64,000 bases of DNA from Bacillota bacterium. GTDB taxonomy: Bacteria > Bacillota > Clostridia > Christensenellales > CAG-138. The stretch covers positions 1 to 64,000 of the forward strand of contig JAEWQH010000117.1 of assembly GCA_023399275.1 (NCBI GenBank). Direction: 5' to 3'. A model generated the notes under the pieces. It searched no databases. It saw only the letters and a program-made list of their open reading frames with translations, and was not told where the DNA came from. How positions within the stretch are numbered: position 1 is the stretch's first letter; every line of letters begins with the position of its first letter. The position numbers were made by a program, and so were the translations under genes. Positions 25,520 through 35,020 of the stretch are shown here, one piece after another.

Positions 25520-27432
25520 GCGTCGTCCTCCTGTTTCACCTCGGGTTTCGGCAGGGGTTTCGGGGTGATGCGGTAACAGACCGCGCCAAAAGGCGGCAGA
25601 CGCAGGCGGATGCGGCAGGGGTGCTCTCCATACGGCTCATACACCGACATGGTCGGCGCGTTGGGGTAATCCCCCGTCCCGCCGTAATACGGCGCATCGC
25701 TGGAAAACACCTCGGTGTAGAGTCCGTAGCGCGGCACACCGATCATGTAATCCAACCACGGCTGCGGGGTGAAGTTAAACGTCCAAAACAGCGCCTCACC
25801 ATCCCGGTCCAGCCGCATAAACGACAGAATGGAGTGGATGTTGTCATCCACGCCACACCAGCGGAACCCTTCCCAGCTGTCGTCTATCTCAAACATCGGC
25901 GGGTTGTCGAGGTAGAAGTGGTTCAGATCGTGCACAAACAGCTGCATCTCGGCGTGCTTGGGGTATTCCAGCAAAAACCAGTCCAGTGAATCGTCAAACT
26001 TCCACTCGATATACTGCCCGAACTCGCCGCCCATGAACATGAGCTTTTTGCCAGGGTGCGCGTGCTGGTAGGCATAGAGCAGCCGCAGCTGCGCAAACTG
26101 CTGCCAGTAATCCCCCGGCATCTTGGAGAGCATGCTCTTTTTGCCGTGAACGACCTCGTCATGCGAAAACGGCAGCACGTAGTGCTCGGAAAACGCATAG
26201 CAAAGCGAAAACGTGAGTTTATCATGGTGATACTTGCGGTAGATGCTGTCCATGCCCATATAGTCGAGCATGTCGTTCATCCAGCCCATGTTCCATTTGT
26301 AGACAAACCCCAGCCCGTCCTCCGAGACGGGGCGCGTTACATAAGGATACGCGGAGCTCTCCTCGGCAAAGAGCATCTTGCCGCCGTCGAGGTTTCGCAC
26401 CGCGGAGTTGAGCTTGCGAAAGAACGCGATCGCGTCCAGATTATCGTGCCCGCCGTAGCGGTTCGGCAGCCATTCGCCCGGCTGCTTGCCAAAGTCGAGG
26501 TAGAGCATGGCGCTCACCGCGTCCACCCGCAGCCCGTCGAAATGGTACTCCCGCAGCCAATATATGGCGCTGGAGATCAGGAAAGACTGCACCTGCGTCT
26601 GCTCAAAGTTGAACAACAGCGTGCCCCACTGGGGCATCTCGCTGCGGCGCGGATCCGGGTGCTCAAACAGCGGCGTGCCGTCGAAGAGGCGAAGCCCGTG
26701 CGCGTCGCGCGTGAAGTGCGCGGGGACCCAGTCCATGATCACGCCGATGCCCGCGCTGTGCGCGCGGTCTACGAGATACATCAGCTCCTCCGGCTCGCCG
26801 TAGCGCGCCGTTGCCGCATAGTAACCCGTCACCTGGTAGCCCCAGCTCGGATCATACGGGTATTCCGTCAGCGGCATGACCTCGATGTGCGTGTAGCCCA
26901 TGTCCACCACGTAGTCGATCAGCTCGTCCGCCAGTTCACGGTATCCGAGCCCCTGCTTCCAACTGCCGAAGTGCACCTCGTAGATATTCATCGGCTGGCC
27001 GTAGGAATCACCCTGCTCCGCGCGGCAATCGAGGTATTCCCCGTCGCTCCACTCGTAGTACGGCATATCGCCAACGACCGAGGCCGTACCGTGTGCCTCT
27101 CCGCGGAAAGCGAAGGGATCCGCCTTGAGGATCACCTCGCCGGTGTTGGTTCCGATTGCGTATTTATACAGATCACCCGGCTGCGCCACGCCGATGGTCG
27201 CTTCCCAAACGCCGGTCATGCCGACGCGCTCCATCGGGTCCGCCTCCGCGTTCCAAAAATTGAAGGTACCGACCACGCTGATGAACTCCGCGTTCGGCGC
27301 CCATACGGAGAAGCGAAATACACGTTCCCCATACTCTCCGGTGCCTTCATGGCACCCCAACTCCAGATATGCCGCCGTGGAAACGCCGCGATTAAAGTAG
27401 TAGAGTGCTGTTTCGTCCGAAAATCTGCTCAT
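25516..27432 (-). CDS. glgB: 1,4-alpha-glucan branching enzyme
   Basis: 638 residues of GH13: a CBM48-like N-terminal domain (40-120), the catalytic barrel with D304 in LRVDAV as nucleophile, AEES at 356-359 with the acid/base Glu, HDE at 424-426, and a C-terminal all-beta domain. It cuts alpha-1,4 chains and forms alpha-1,6 branches. First gene of the glycogen operon; no glycogen phosphorylase or debranching enzyme is in the window, so breakdown is encoded elsewhere. Confidence 0.97.
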   Translation of the reverse strand: MSRFSDETALYYFNRGVSTAAYLELGCHEGTGEYGERVFRFSVWAPNAEFISVVGTFNFWNAEADPMERVGMTGVWEATIGVAQPGDLYKYAIGTNTGEVILKADPFAFRGEAHGTASVVGDMPYYEWSDGEYLDCRAEQGDSYGQPMNIYEVHFGSWKQGLGYRELADELIDYVVDMGYTHIEVMPLTEYPYDPSWGYQVTGYYAATARYGEPEELMYLVDRAHSAGIGVIMDWVPAHFTRDAHGLRLFDGTPLFEHPDPRRSEMPQWGTLLFNFEQTQVQSFLISSAIYWLREYHFDGLRVDAVSAMLYLDFGKQPGEWLPNRYGGHDNLDAIAFFRKLNSAVRNLDGGKMLFAEESSAYPYVTRPVSEDGLGFVYKWNMGWMNDMLDYMGMDSIYRKYHHDKLTFSLCYAFSEHYVLPFSHDEVVHGKKSMLSKMPGDYWQQFAQLRLLYAYQHAHPGKKLMFMGGEFGQYIEWKFDDSLDWFLLEYPKHAEMQLFVHDLNHFYLDNPPMFEIDDSWEGFRWCGVDDNIHSILSFMRLDRDGEALFWTFNFTPQPWLDYMIGVPRYGLYTEVFSSDAPYYGGTGDYPNAPTMSVYEPYGEHPCRIRLRLPPFGAVCYRITPKPLPKPEVKQEDDA

Positions 27433-27739
27433 TGCTGCAACCCCCGGGTGTTACGCTGCGATATCGCCGTTGTTTGATCCTCGCCTTCGGCCCGCGCTGT
27501 GCCGCGCGGCCTTTTAGTCATCATACCATCATTTATCGGCAAAAGGAACAAGTATCTGCCCGATTGGCCGCAATGCAAGCGTATTTTACAGGGTGTTTAC
27601 GTTTCCGCTCCCCGCCGCGGACGGAAAAAACCGGGCGGAGCAATCGCGCTTTCCCGCCCCGAAGCGCAGGCGGATGTGGTATAATGCATCCAATATCGCG
27701 CCGTTTCATCCGGCGCAGACTGCGAAAGCGGGATACCGA
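27433..27739. other. Divergent promoter region between glgB and the AEC carrier
   Basis: No gene is supported. A plus-strand extended -10 (TGG-TATAAT, -10 at 27680-27685) serves the carrier. On the minus strand TGG-TATGAT near 27520 could start the glg operon, with no clear -35. Confidence 0.5.
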
Positions 27740-28678
27740 ATGGAGAACCTGATCCTTTCCTTCAACGTCGTCGCGCCCTTGATGATCTACATGCTCATCG
27801 GCGTGCTGCTGCGCAAAACCGGGACCGTCGACGAGCGCATCCTGCGCGGAGCGAACAACATCGTCTACTACGTCACGCTGCCGTTGATGTGCTACCGCGC
27901 CCTTGCCGCAAGCGACCTCGAAGCCATGTTCGACACGCCGTTTCTGCTGTATATGGCCGTCGGCATCCTATCCATCTACGCGCTCACCGCGCTGCTCGTG
28001 CCGGCTTTCTGCAAGGAGAACCGCCGGCGCGGCGTGCTCATCCTCGGCATCTTCCGCTCCAACGACGCCATCTTCGGCCTCGCCGTCGCCGCGGCGCTGC
28101 TGGGTGAGGACAACCTGGGCATGATGTCCATCGGCATCTCCCTCTGCGTGCCGCTCTACGGCATCCTCTCCGTTGTCGCAATGGAGCGCTACCGCGGCGA
28201 ACGCGTCCGCTTTCACAAAGTGCTGCTGCGGGTGATCACCAATCCCATCATGGTCGCGTGCTTTGCCGGCTTTGCGGCAAACCTGCTGAACGTAGTGCTG
28301 CCGCCGGTGCTGCAAAAGCCCGTAGACAGCCTCGCCGCCGCCACAACGCCGCTGGCCTTTACGCTGCTTGGCGGCACGATCTCGTTTGACACCGTGAAGA
28401 AGAACCGCGCCGCTATCACGGCGGTCTCGCTGCTGCGGCTGCTGGTCATCCCGCTGGTCGTCGTCGGGGCGTTTTTGCTGCTCGGCTTTCGCGGGGAGTT
28501 CATCGTGGTCACGCTCATCATCTTCGGCGCGCCGGTCGCCATGATCACCTATACGATGGCCGTCGGCATGCAGGCGGACGACGAACTGGCAGGCACGCTG
28601 GTTGCGATCACCAGCGTGCTGTCGATCGTCACGATGTTTCTGTTCATCTTTGCGCTCAAGCAGTTTGCGCTGATCTAA
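27740..28678 (+). CDS. AEC (auxin efflux carrier) family transporter
   Basis: 312 residues, about ten membrane helices, PIN/AEC family. The N-terminus (LSFNVVAPLMIYMLIGVLLRK), the central GIFRSNDAIFGLAVA and the C-terminal GAPVAMITYTMAVGM match bacterial malate/organic-acid carriers. The substrate is not determined by sequence. The ATG at 27740 follows an extended -10 about 55 nt upstream and has only a weak ribosome site; longer frames upstream cross the promoter. Confidence 0.88.
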   Translation: MENLILSFNVVAPLMIYMLIGVLLRKTGTVDERILRGANNIVYYVTLPLMCYRALAASDLEAMFDTPFLLYMAVGILSIYALTALLVPAFCKENRRRGVLILGIFRSNDAIFGLAVAAALLGEDNLGMMSIGISLCVPLYGILSVVAMERYRGERVRFHKVLLRVITNPIMVACFAGFAANLLNVVLPPVLQKPVDSLAAATTPLAFTLLGGTISFDTVKKNRAAITAVSLLRLLVIPLVVVGAFLLLGFRGEFIVVTLIIFGAPVAMITYTMAVGMQADDELAGTLVAITSVLSIVTMFLFIFALKQFALI

Positions 28679-28729
28679 GCGCCGCCGGGGTTTGCGGCCT
28701 ATCAAGAATTCGGAAGTGAGGTCGGTATT

Positions 28730-29941
28730 TTGACAAAGCGTTTGTATGACCAGGATAGTCACCAAGCCGAAGCGGCGTCCCGCGTGCTCTCCTGCGCGCC
28801 CGCAGGGGACGGCTTCGACGTCGTGCTCGACCAGACCGTGTTTTTCCCCGAAGGCGGCGGCCAGCCTTCGGACACCGGCACGCTCGGCGACGCCGCGGTG
28901 TCCCACGTGCGCGAGGAGGGCGGCGAGATCTACCACCGCGTGAATCGCGCGCTGCCCGTCGGCGAGACGTTCGCGGGGCGGATCGACTGGGCACGAAGAT
29001 TCGACTTCATGCAACAGCACACCGGCGAGCACCTGCTCTCGTTTTCGTTTTACGAGCTGTTCTCGGCGAGCAACGTCGGCTTTCATCTCGCGCCGGACTA
29101 CGCAACCATCGACTTCGACCAACCCCTGCGTCATGACCAGATAAAGGAAGCAGAGCTGCTGGCCAACCGCTTCGTCTGGAAGAACCTGCCTGTCCGGGCG
29201 ACGTTTTACAGCGCGGAGGCGGACGTTGCACACCTGCCGCTGCGCAAGCACGCAGAAGGGCTTGTGCCACCGATTCGCATCGTCTCCATCGAAGGTGCGG
29301 ATATGTGCACCTGCTGCGCGCCGCACTGCGCGCATACGGGCGAGATCGGCTCCGTCTTCATCGCGGACGCCTGCAGCTATAAGGGAGGCACGCGCATCAC
29401 GTTTTTCTGCGGCGAACGGGCGCTCGCGCTGCATCGCGCGGAGCACGACGATCTCGACGCCGTCGCGCGGCGCTTCTCCTGCCGGCGCGAGCACGCCGCC
29501 GGCGCAGTAAAGAAGCTCTCGGACGATTACGGCGCGCTCAAGAAGAGCGAACGCGAGCTTGCCCGCGCGCTCAACGAATACATGGCGGCAGAGTTCCTCT
29601 CCGGCGCCGCGCCGGCGGGCAGATGCCGCGTGGTCGCGCGCCTGGTCTCGGGCGTGGACGCGGCGCGGCTCAAGGACCTCGCGCAGGCCTGCGGCGCCGA
29701 GCGGGCGCTCGTGCTGCTGCTGAGCGAGTACGACGGCCGCCTGCTCTACGTGCTCTTTGCCGGTGCGGGGTTCCCGCTGGACGTCTCCGAGCTCATGCCC
29801 GCGGTCAACGCGGCGCTTGGCGGCAAGGGCGGCGGGCGCGGCACGCTCGCGCAGGGCACCGCCCCATCCGTCTCCGGCGCGGCCGAGGCGCTCGAGCAGC
29901 TAAAGACCTACTTCGTCCGGCGGCTTTCCGACGTAAAGTAG
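28730..29941 (+). CDS. AlaX-type alanyl-tRNA editing protein, long form
   Basis: 403 residues from a TTG start (GTGAGG about 9 nt upstream). The N-terminal half is the AlaRS editing domain: FFPEGGGQPSDTG near 38-50, HTGEH at 97-101 and the zinc-type C195/H199 with TGEIG. The C-terminal half is a DHHA1 domain (GGKGGGRGTLAQG). Such trans-editing proteins hydrolyse mischarged Ser- or Gly-tRNA-Ala, protecting translation. No tRNA-synthetase core is present. It follows the carrier by 51 nt and precedes a terminator. Confidence 0.92.
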   Translation: MTKRLYDQDSHQAEAASRVLSCAPAGDGFDVVLDQTVFFPEGGGQPSDTGTLGDAAVSHVREEGGEIYHRVNRALPVGETFAGRIDWARRFDFMQQHTGEHLLSFSFYELFSASNVGFHLAPDYATIDFDQPLRHDQIKEAELLANRFVWKNLPVRATFYSAEADVAHLPLRKHAEGLVPPIRIVSIEGADMCTCCAPHCAHTGEIGSVFIADACSYKGGTRITFFCGERALALHRAEHDDLDAVARRFSCRREHAAGAVKKLSDDYGALKKSERELARALNEYMAAEFLSGAAPAGRCRVVARLVSGVDAARLKDLAQACGAERALVLLLSEYDGRLLYVLFAGAGFPLDVSELMPAVNAALGGKGGGRGTLAQGTAPSVSGAAEALEQLKTYFVRRLSDVK

Positions 29942-29968
29942 TCCGCCCATGCGACAGAATCGCACAAG

Positions 29969-30000
29969 AAAAATGCCCGCTTTCCAGCAGGCATTTTTTT
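29969..30000 (+). terminator. Terminator between convergent genes
   Basis: An AATGCC/GGCATT stem with an extended loop and TTTTTTT on the plus strand, and a run of A on the other side that would act as U's for the minus-strand transcript. Confidence 0.85.
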
Positions 30001-30015
30001 GACTTGTGTGTTCCC

Positions 30016-30198
30016 TTACAGGCCGCGGAACAGCGTTCCGAGCAGAAGCAGGCCGTATGCGGCGGTCATGACCCAGAAGTCGTACTGCCTGACAAAGCCG
30101 CCGATCACGGGGATCCCGATGAACTTGCTCAGAATCGCCAGCGCGGCGAGGATCAGCGCGATCAGCCAGATGATAAATTTCGGTGCGCTCAGTCTCAT
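30016..30198 (-). CDS. Small two-helix membrane protein
   Basis: 60 residues with two hydrophobic segments (about 8-28 and 41-57). An excellent ribosome site (GGGAGG 9 nt upstream of the ATG) and a terminator directly downstream support expression. A minus-strand TACAAT near 30230 may be its -10. No family is recognised; small proteins like this are common in Firmicutes. Confidence 0.7.
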   Translation of the reverse strand: MRLSAPKFIIWLIALILAALAILSKFIGIPVIGGFVRQYDFWVMTAAYGLLLLGTLFRGL

Positions 30199-30339
30199 GA
30201 ATCGATACCTCCCTGATGAATATGCTAAAATTGTAGCACACTCCCTGTCGCAGGACCGATTTTTGTCACATAGCGCCGTTAAATTGTATCAAACTGCCGA
30301 AATCGCCGGCTGTTATTCAAAACAAGCGGCTGTAGCGCG

Positions 30340-31455
30340 CTAGAGCGTCTTGACGAAGCAGCGGCGGCGCTTGTGCTGAACCGCGCTAAAGCGCTCCCAC
30401 TGCGCGAGGATATGCTCGTTTACCTCGAGCATCGGCCCGGTTTCCGCATAGCGTACGCCGGCCTTGATGAGCTTGTGCTGCATGTCGTCGAGCACAACTG
30501 CGTTGACGCCCTGACCCTGCAGATCCGGCCGCACGGCGATGAGCAGCAGATCCACCGTATCGTTTTTTCCCTTGAGCGCGCGCAGCAGACGCATCCAGCC
30601 AAACGGCAGGGTCTTCCCCTGCATCTTCTGCATCGCGCCGTCGAGCGCCGGACAACACACGCCGAAGGCGACCATCTCGCCCTCTTCCGTGTAGACAAAC
30701 GACGTGGTGCGCCTGCCGACCATCGGGCGGAATTCGCCGACGTATTTTTCGATCTGCTCCGGCGTGAGCGGAATCATGCCAAAGAGCACGTATGCCTTGT
30801 TGTAGAGCTGGAATACGTCGTTGATCAGCGCGCGGATCGGCTTATCGCCGAGGTTGACCACGTGCAGCTTTTTGCGCTTCTTCACATAGTCCGACACGCG
30901 GCTGATCGACTCGATGGGCTCCGTCGGAAGGGTGAGCCGCATCTCCACCCAGTCTACCTGCTTGTCGTAGCCACGGCGCGTGAGTTGGGTAAGATAGTAC
31001 GGATGGTTATAATAGGTGTAGAACAGGCTTCTTTGGTCAAATCCTTCGATCAGCATGCCCTCACGGTCCATATCCGAAAAACCAAGCGGGCCGTGCATCG
31101 CCTCGCAGCCAAGCTCCCGCGCCCAGGTTTCCACCGTGTCGAAGAGTGCATCCACAACCTCGTCGTCGTCGATGAAATCCACCTGTGTGAAGTTCATGTA
31201 CTTGCGTTGAAACGACGCGTTGGCGCGGTCGTTGATGATCCCCGAAATGCGGCCTACGATCTGCCCGTCCCGATAGGCGAGAAACGCCCTGGCCCGGCAA
31301 AATGCGAAGGCCGGATTCCTGTCCTTTTGCATGTCGGCGACCTGGCTTGCCAGGATATCCGGCACATAGTAGGGGTTATCCTTGTAGAGCGTGAGCGGAA
31401 ACTCCATGAACTCGACCAAGTCCTTCTTGGTCACGGCCTCTTTGATCGTTACCAC
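30340..31455 (-). CDS. GNAT-superfamily N-acetyltransferase-like protein
   Basis: 371 residues. The N-terminal half has a GNAT-like start and the FCRARAFLAYRDGQIVGRISG strand (near 52-72); the C-terminal half has a second GNAT-type core with VRPDLQGQGVNAVVLDDM, the acetyl-CoA-binding QGQG loop. This double-domain protein is widespread in Clostridia and Bacteroidetes, with no established substrate. It stands alone, 30 nt before the DUF4349 lipoprotein gene in the same direction. Confidence 0.85.
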   Translation of the reverse strand: MVTIKEAVTKKDLVEFMEFPLTLYKDNPYYVPDILASQVADMQKDRNPAFAFCRARAFLAYRDGQIVGRISGIINDRANASFQRKYMNFTQVDFIDDDEVVDALFDTVETWARELGCEAMHGPLGFSDMDREGMLIEGFDQRSLFYTYYNHPYYLTQLTRRGYDKQVDWVEMRLTLPTEPIESISRVSDYVKKRKKLHVVNLGDKPIRALINDVFQLYNKAYVLFGMIPLTPEQIEKYVGEFRPMVGRRTTSFVYTEEGEMVAFGVCCPALDGAMQKMQGKTLPFGWMRLLRALKGKNDTVDLLLIAVRPDLQGQGVNAVVLDDMQHKLIKAGVRYAETGPMLEVNEHILAQWERFSAVQHKRRRCFVKTL

Positions 31456-31485
31456 CTATTCCATCCCCCTGAAATTAAAATCGTC

Positions 31486-32466
31486 TCATTCGTTTTTCTT
31501 GACGGTGCCGTCCGGCTCTGCGGACTCCATCTGCTGCGCCGCACGCGCGGCCGCCTTCTTGCGCTTATTCTTTTTGTGTGCGATGATCGGAACGCCGATG
31601 AGCACAAACAGCACGCCCGCCGGAATCACGGCGACCGCAAGGAAAATGCCGATGGCGCCGATGGCGTTCACCACGAAACGCGCGCTGTTTTGGAAGCCCT
31701 TCGTCATCCTGCTCCAAACGTCCGAAGCCTTCCACATCTGAATCAGCTCGCTTTCGCCCTCCACCGCCGTCTTGGGCGTGCGGTTGAGGGTGACGTTGAG
31801 CGTGGCGTAGGACACGAGGTTGTCCCAGAGGTTCATCTGCGCGGTGTAGCTCTCGATATCCGCGCGCACGCTGGTCAGGCTCTCGCGCACGGCGAGGATA
31901 TCCTCCACCGTTTCAGCCTTGGCGAGGATCTGCAGCAGCTGCTGCTCCTCCGCCTTGGCGTTGTCAAGCCGCGCCTGCATATCGTAGTAGGAAAGCGAGA
32001 TATCATCCGAGCTGAGCCGGTAATCCTTCACCTTGCCCAACGCGTTGGCTGCGGTCACAAGCACCTCGAGCTGATCGGCCGGCACTTTGATCGTGGCGTA
32101 GGCATAGTCCGTTCCGCTGTCGTCCGTGGTTGAGTACGAGCCAGAGACATAGCCGCCGAGCGCCTGCGCTTTTTCGATCAGATCGCTCAGCGCAGCGCCG
32201 GGGTCGTCCGCCGTAACGGTCATATCCGCGGTGTAGATGATCTTGCGCACATCGAAGTCGCCGGCAACCTCGCCGGACTCCACCTGAGAAGCAACGTCGT
32301 TCGTATACGCGCCCGTCTCCTCCGCCTCCGCCGCAGACATATCATACATGGCGGACGGCTCGGAATAAGCCGTGCTGCTTTGGCTCTGCCCCTTTGCCGC
32401 GCAGCCGATGGTAACCAGCAGCGTCGCGCAGAGCGCAAGTGCCACAAGCATGCGTCTCGTCTTCAT
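31486..32466 (-). CDS. DUF4349 lipoprotein
   Basis: 326 residues from the ATG at 32466 (AGGAGGAG upstream). A lipoprotein signal ends TIGC (Cys22). The mature protein has the DUF4349 pattern: an extracellular domain (YTADMTVTADDP to VKDYRLSSDDISLSYYD), a coiled coil near 190-250 (ARLDNAKAEEQQLLQILAKAETVEDILAVRESL), and a C-terminal membrane helix with a basic tail. The function is unknown; the combination of lipid anchor and C-terminal helix suggests a periplasm-facing sensor or envelope protein. Confidence 0.9.
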   Translation of the reverse strand: MKTRRMLVALALCATLLVTIGCAAKGQSQSSTAYSEPSAMYDMSAAEAEETGAYTNDVASQVESGEVAGDFDVRKIIYTADMTVTADDPGAALSDLIEKAQALGGYVSGSYSTTDDSGTDYAYATIKVPADQLEVLVTAANALGKVKDYRLSSDDISLSYYDMQARLDNAKAEEQQLLQILAKAETVEDILAVRESLTSVRADIESYTAQMNLWDNLVSYATLNVTLNRTPKTAVEGESELIQMWKASDVWSRMTKGFQNSARFVVNAIGAIGIFLAVAVIPAGVLFVLIGVPIIAHKKNKRKKAAARAAQQMESAEPDGTVKKNE

Positions 32467-32811
32467 ATCGATCTCCTCCTTTTGTTCCTTTGCTCGTCCT
32501 GTTCTGTCGGCGTATCCACGCCGGCATCCAACCGGAAAGCACCGCGTGCTTTCACATAGAACACCTCGCACCCCCATGCCCGGTTGCACGGCATTGCGTC
32601 CATTTCCGGTGCATATTGAGAGGCCGCATTTTGAGACCTGGTATAGAATACCACATTTTTTCAAAAAAGAACAGAATCCACCCGGCCAGCATTTGCAAAA
32701 AACCGCCTGCGCAGGCGGTTCAACGTGTGAAAAAAACGCTGTGATCGTTAAAAAGCGCAGCTCGTCGCCCGCAACTATGCGCATCCGCCGCAGGGATCGA
32801 CCGGCGCGGGG
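32467..32811. other. Intergenic region upstream of the DUF4349 gene
   Basis: Apart from the sortase terminator at 32695-32720 no gene is supported. Near 32645 is GGTATAGAATACC, an imperfect palindrome with a -10-like minus strand (TGG-TATTCT) that could be the DUF4349 promoter. A long open frame through this region is not coding by appearance. Confidence 0.4.
32695..32720 (-). terminator. Terminator after the sortase gene
   Basis: A 20-bp perfect palindrome (AACCGCCTGC and its complement, 32701-32720) followed on the minus strand by TTTTTT. Confidence 0.9.
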
Positions 32812-33633
32812 TCACTGCATGGTCAGCGGCGTCTCCTGCGGCGATTGCTCCGGCGTCTGCTGCTGCGCGGCGTCCGGCACCGCATCCGCAGCGACGGATG
32901 CAACCCGGCAACTCACCAGCAGCCGCCCGTCTCCGCCATCCGGCGGCACGACGCAAAAGGAGACGAGCCGGTCTTGCGCGGAGACTTTGACGTTGCTTGA
33001 AAACGCGGACGCCTCATTCAGATCATCGACAAAGGAGAGGAACGCCGCCTCGCTGGCAAAGGAGATCGGGATGGCGCTGCGCACCCCTTCCACGCGCGCG
33101 CAGGCAAACACCTCCAGCGCCAGCTGCGATCCATCCGGCAGGAAGAGCTGTATCTCGGGGTTTCGCGCGTAGAAGTTGGGGTTTTCATACTCCCAGAGCG
33201 AGCCGAACATCGCGCCGCTCTTGAGCGCATGCCCGTAGATAACGGTGTGCCGGTCGGAGAAGTCGCCGTTGTTGCCCGCGTCGATAAACGGCGTGCCGAG
33301 CTTGTTCCTCTTCTCGTCAAAACGGTGATTGAGATAAAACGCGTTATCCGTGGTCTTGACCACCGGCACGTCGATCGCCGTGCCTGCCAGCCGTACCCAA
33401 GCGCACACCTCGGGGTTCTCTTTTGCAAGCAGCGCAAAATCCACCGCCTCCGCGGGCGCGGCCTCGCTCGCCAGCGACGCGTAGTAGTGATTTCCCACGG
33501 TCACGCCCATGAGCGCATACGCACCGCGGCCGATGCCATACAGCGCCGCGAGCACGAAAAGCCCGAAGATTCCATACAGCACGCCCGTGATGATCTCCGC
33601 TTTTGATCTGGATTTGCGTTTTTTCCGTTTCAT
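32812..33633 (-). CDS. Class B-type sortase
   Basis: 273 residues from the ATG at 33633. A basic N-terminus, one membrane helix (14-40), then an extracellular sortase domain with His135 (YGHALKSG), Cys227 (LVSFCVV) and Arg237 (GDGR). The order and spacing fit class B sortases, though the Cys motif reads SFC rather than the common STC. A Gln/Pro-rich tail follows. The ATG has no ribosome site and lies 6 nt after a -10 box, so the mRNA may be leaderless. No LPXTG- or NPQTN-type substrate is encoded nearby, so its target is unknown. Confidence 0.88.
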   Translation of the reverse strand: MKRKKRKSRSKAEIITGVLYGIFGLFVLAALYGIGRGAYALMGVTVGNHYYASLASEAAPAEAVDFALLAKENPEVCAWVRLAGTAIDVPVVKTTDNAFYLNHRFDEKRNKLGTPFIDAGNNGDFSDRHTVIYGHALKSGAMFGSLWEYENPNFYARNPEIQLFLPDGSQLALEVFACARVEGVRSAIPISFASEAAFLSFVDDLNEASAFSSNVKVSAQDRLVSFCVVPPDGGDGRLLVSCRVASVAADAVPDAAQQQTPEQSPQETPLTMQ

Positions 33634-33639
33634 AAGCGC

Positions 33640-33668
33640 AGTATAAACCAATCGTTTTTGCTTTGCAA
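33640..33668 (-). promoter_or_regulatory. Promoter of the sortase gene, possibly leaderless
   Basis: TTGCAA (33668-33663), a 17-bp spacer and TATACT (33645-33640) on the minus strand. The ATG lies 6 nt after the -10, so the expected transcription start coincides with the start codon. Confidence 0.65.
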
Positions 33669-33725
33669 TCGGAATGAATAACAAGAGCGGATGACCCAAC
33701 GTGATTCTACGCATTTTTTCGATAG

Positions 33726-33759
33726 AAAATGCCGATCCCATGCGGGATTTCGGCATTCT
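33726..33759 (-). terminator. Terminator-like hairpin after the acetate-kinase-like gene
   Basis: AATGCCGA and TCCC pair with GGGA and TCGGCATT around a short ATG loop; only TTTT follows, so efficiency is uncertain. It separates the GH20/kinase operon from the sortase gene. Confidence 0.6.
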
Positions 33760-33817
33760 TATGAGATCGTGAATTAACTGTGAAGTGCGCTTTATGCAAC
33801 TGCCGACGCGCGTATTG

Positions 33818-35020
33818 TCACATGTTTGCGCGCTCCAGCCGCCCCTCGAGCCACTGCTTTGCTTTGCGCGCGACAACGATCTCCTCATTGGTTGCAATGC
33901 AGAAGATCCGCACGCGGCCGCCCTGTTTCGTCAGCTCGCAGTCGGGCCTTGCCGCCTCGTTTTTCTCCGGGTCGAGCGAGACGCCCATAAAATCCAGTCC
34001 TTCGAGCGCCTTTTGCCGCACGAGCGCGCTGTTTTCGCCGATGCCGCCCGCAAACGAAACCGCGTCCACGCCGCCCATTGCCGCGGCGTATGCGCCGATC
34101 TGCTTTTTGATCTGATAGCAGTAGCTCTCCACGGCGGTCTTTGCGTCCTCGTTGCCCTGCGCTGCCGCTGCCTCAACGTCCCGCAGGTCGTTGGATACGC
34201 CGCTCATGCCCAGCAAACCGCTCTGCTTGTTGAGCATGGTCTCGATCTGCTCGAGCGTGTAGCCGAAGTCCTTCATCAGGTAGATCGGAATATACGGGTC
34301 GATGTCCCCGCAGCGGTTGTTGTGCATGATTCCGCACTGCAGCGAAAGGCCGAGGTTGGTGTCCGCCGATCTGCCGTTGACGACGGCGCAGAGCGAGCCG
34401 CTCCCGCCGAGATGGCACGAGATCAGCTTGAAATCCCTTCGGCCCATCAACTCCGCCGTGCGCACAGATACATATTCGTGCGACGCGCCGTGGAAGCCGT
34501 AGCGGCGGATGGTGTGCGTCCTGCTCAGCCCGATCGGGATGGAGTACAGATACGCTTCCGGAGGCATGGTCGCGTGAAAACCCGTCTCAAACGAGCCGAT
34601 CATCGGCGTGTCCGGCAGCGCCGCCTGAAACTGGCGGATCGCCGCAATGTAAGGCGGATTGTGGCTCGGAGCAACGGTGTTGAACGCCGCCATGGCGGAA
34701 AGCACCGCCTCGTCGAGCAACTGCACGCCGGTCACGCCCTTTGCATGCACCACCTTGAATGCCACGCAGTCCAGCGCCTCCATCGAACCGAGCGCGCGCG
34801 AAAGCAGCGCCTGTTGCATGAGGCGTATGCCGGCGGCGTAGTCCGGAATCGGCAGCGTCTGCTTTTGCGCATCAAAGCCTGCGTCCTTGTGCGTCCACGC
34901 GCCCGCCTGTGTGCCGACGCGCTCCATGCGCCCTTCGGAGAGGGTCTCCTCCGCGCCGTTCATATCAAACAGACGGTATTTCAGCGATGTACTGCCTACA
35001 TTGCATACGAGAATCTTCAT
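33818..35020 (-). CDS. ackA: Acetate/propionate-family kinase
   Basis: 400 residues of the acetate kinase (ASKHA) family: VCNVGSTSLKY near residue 5, APSHNPP, RYGFHGASHEY and FAGGIGEN motifs are intact. It would convert acetyl-phosphate and ADP to acetate and ATP. One block differs from common AckA: the usual GxMMGTRxGDxDP reads GIMHNNRCGDIDP, so the MGT residues are replaced by HNN. This may mean a different acyl substrate or a divergent lineage. It is the last gene of the GH20-nitroreductase-DUF2284-kinase operon and overlaps DUF2284 by 4 nt. No phosphotransacetylase lies beside it. Confidence 0.9.
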   Translation of the reverse strand: MKILVCNVGSTSLKYRLFDMNGAEETLSEGRMERVGTQAGAWTHKDAGFDAQKQTLPIPDYAAGIRLMQQALLSRALGSMEALDCVAFKVVHAKGVTGVQLLDEAVLSAMAAFNTVAPSHNPPYIAAIRQFQAALPDTPMIGSFETGFHATMPPEAYLYSIPIGLSRTHTIRRYGFHGASHEYVSVRTAELMGRRDFKLISCHLGGSGSLCAVVNGRSADTNLGLSLQCGIMHNNRCGDIDPYIPIYLMKDFGYTLEQIETMLNKQSGLLGMSGVSNDLRDVEAAAAQGNEDAKTAVESYCYQIKKQIGAYAAAMGGVDAVSFAGGIGENSALVRQKALEGLDFMGVSLDPEKNEAARPDCELTKQGGRVRIFCIATNEEIVVARKAKQWLEGRLERANM

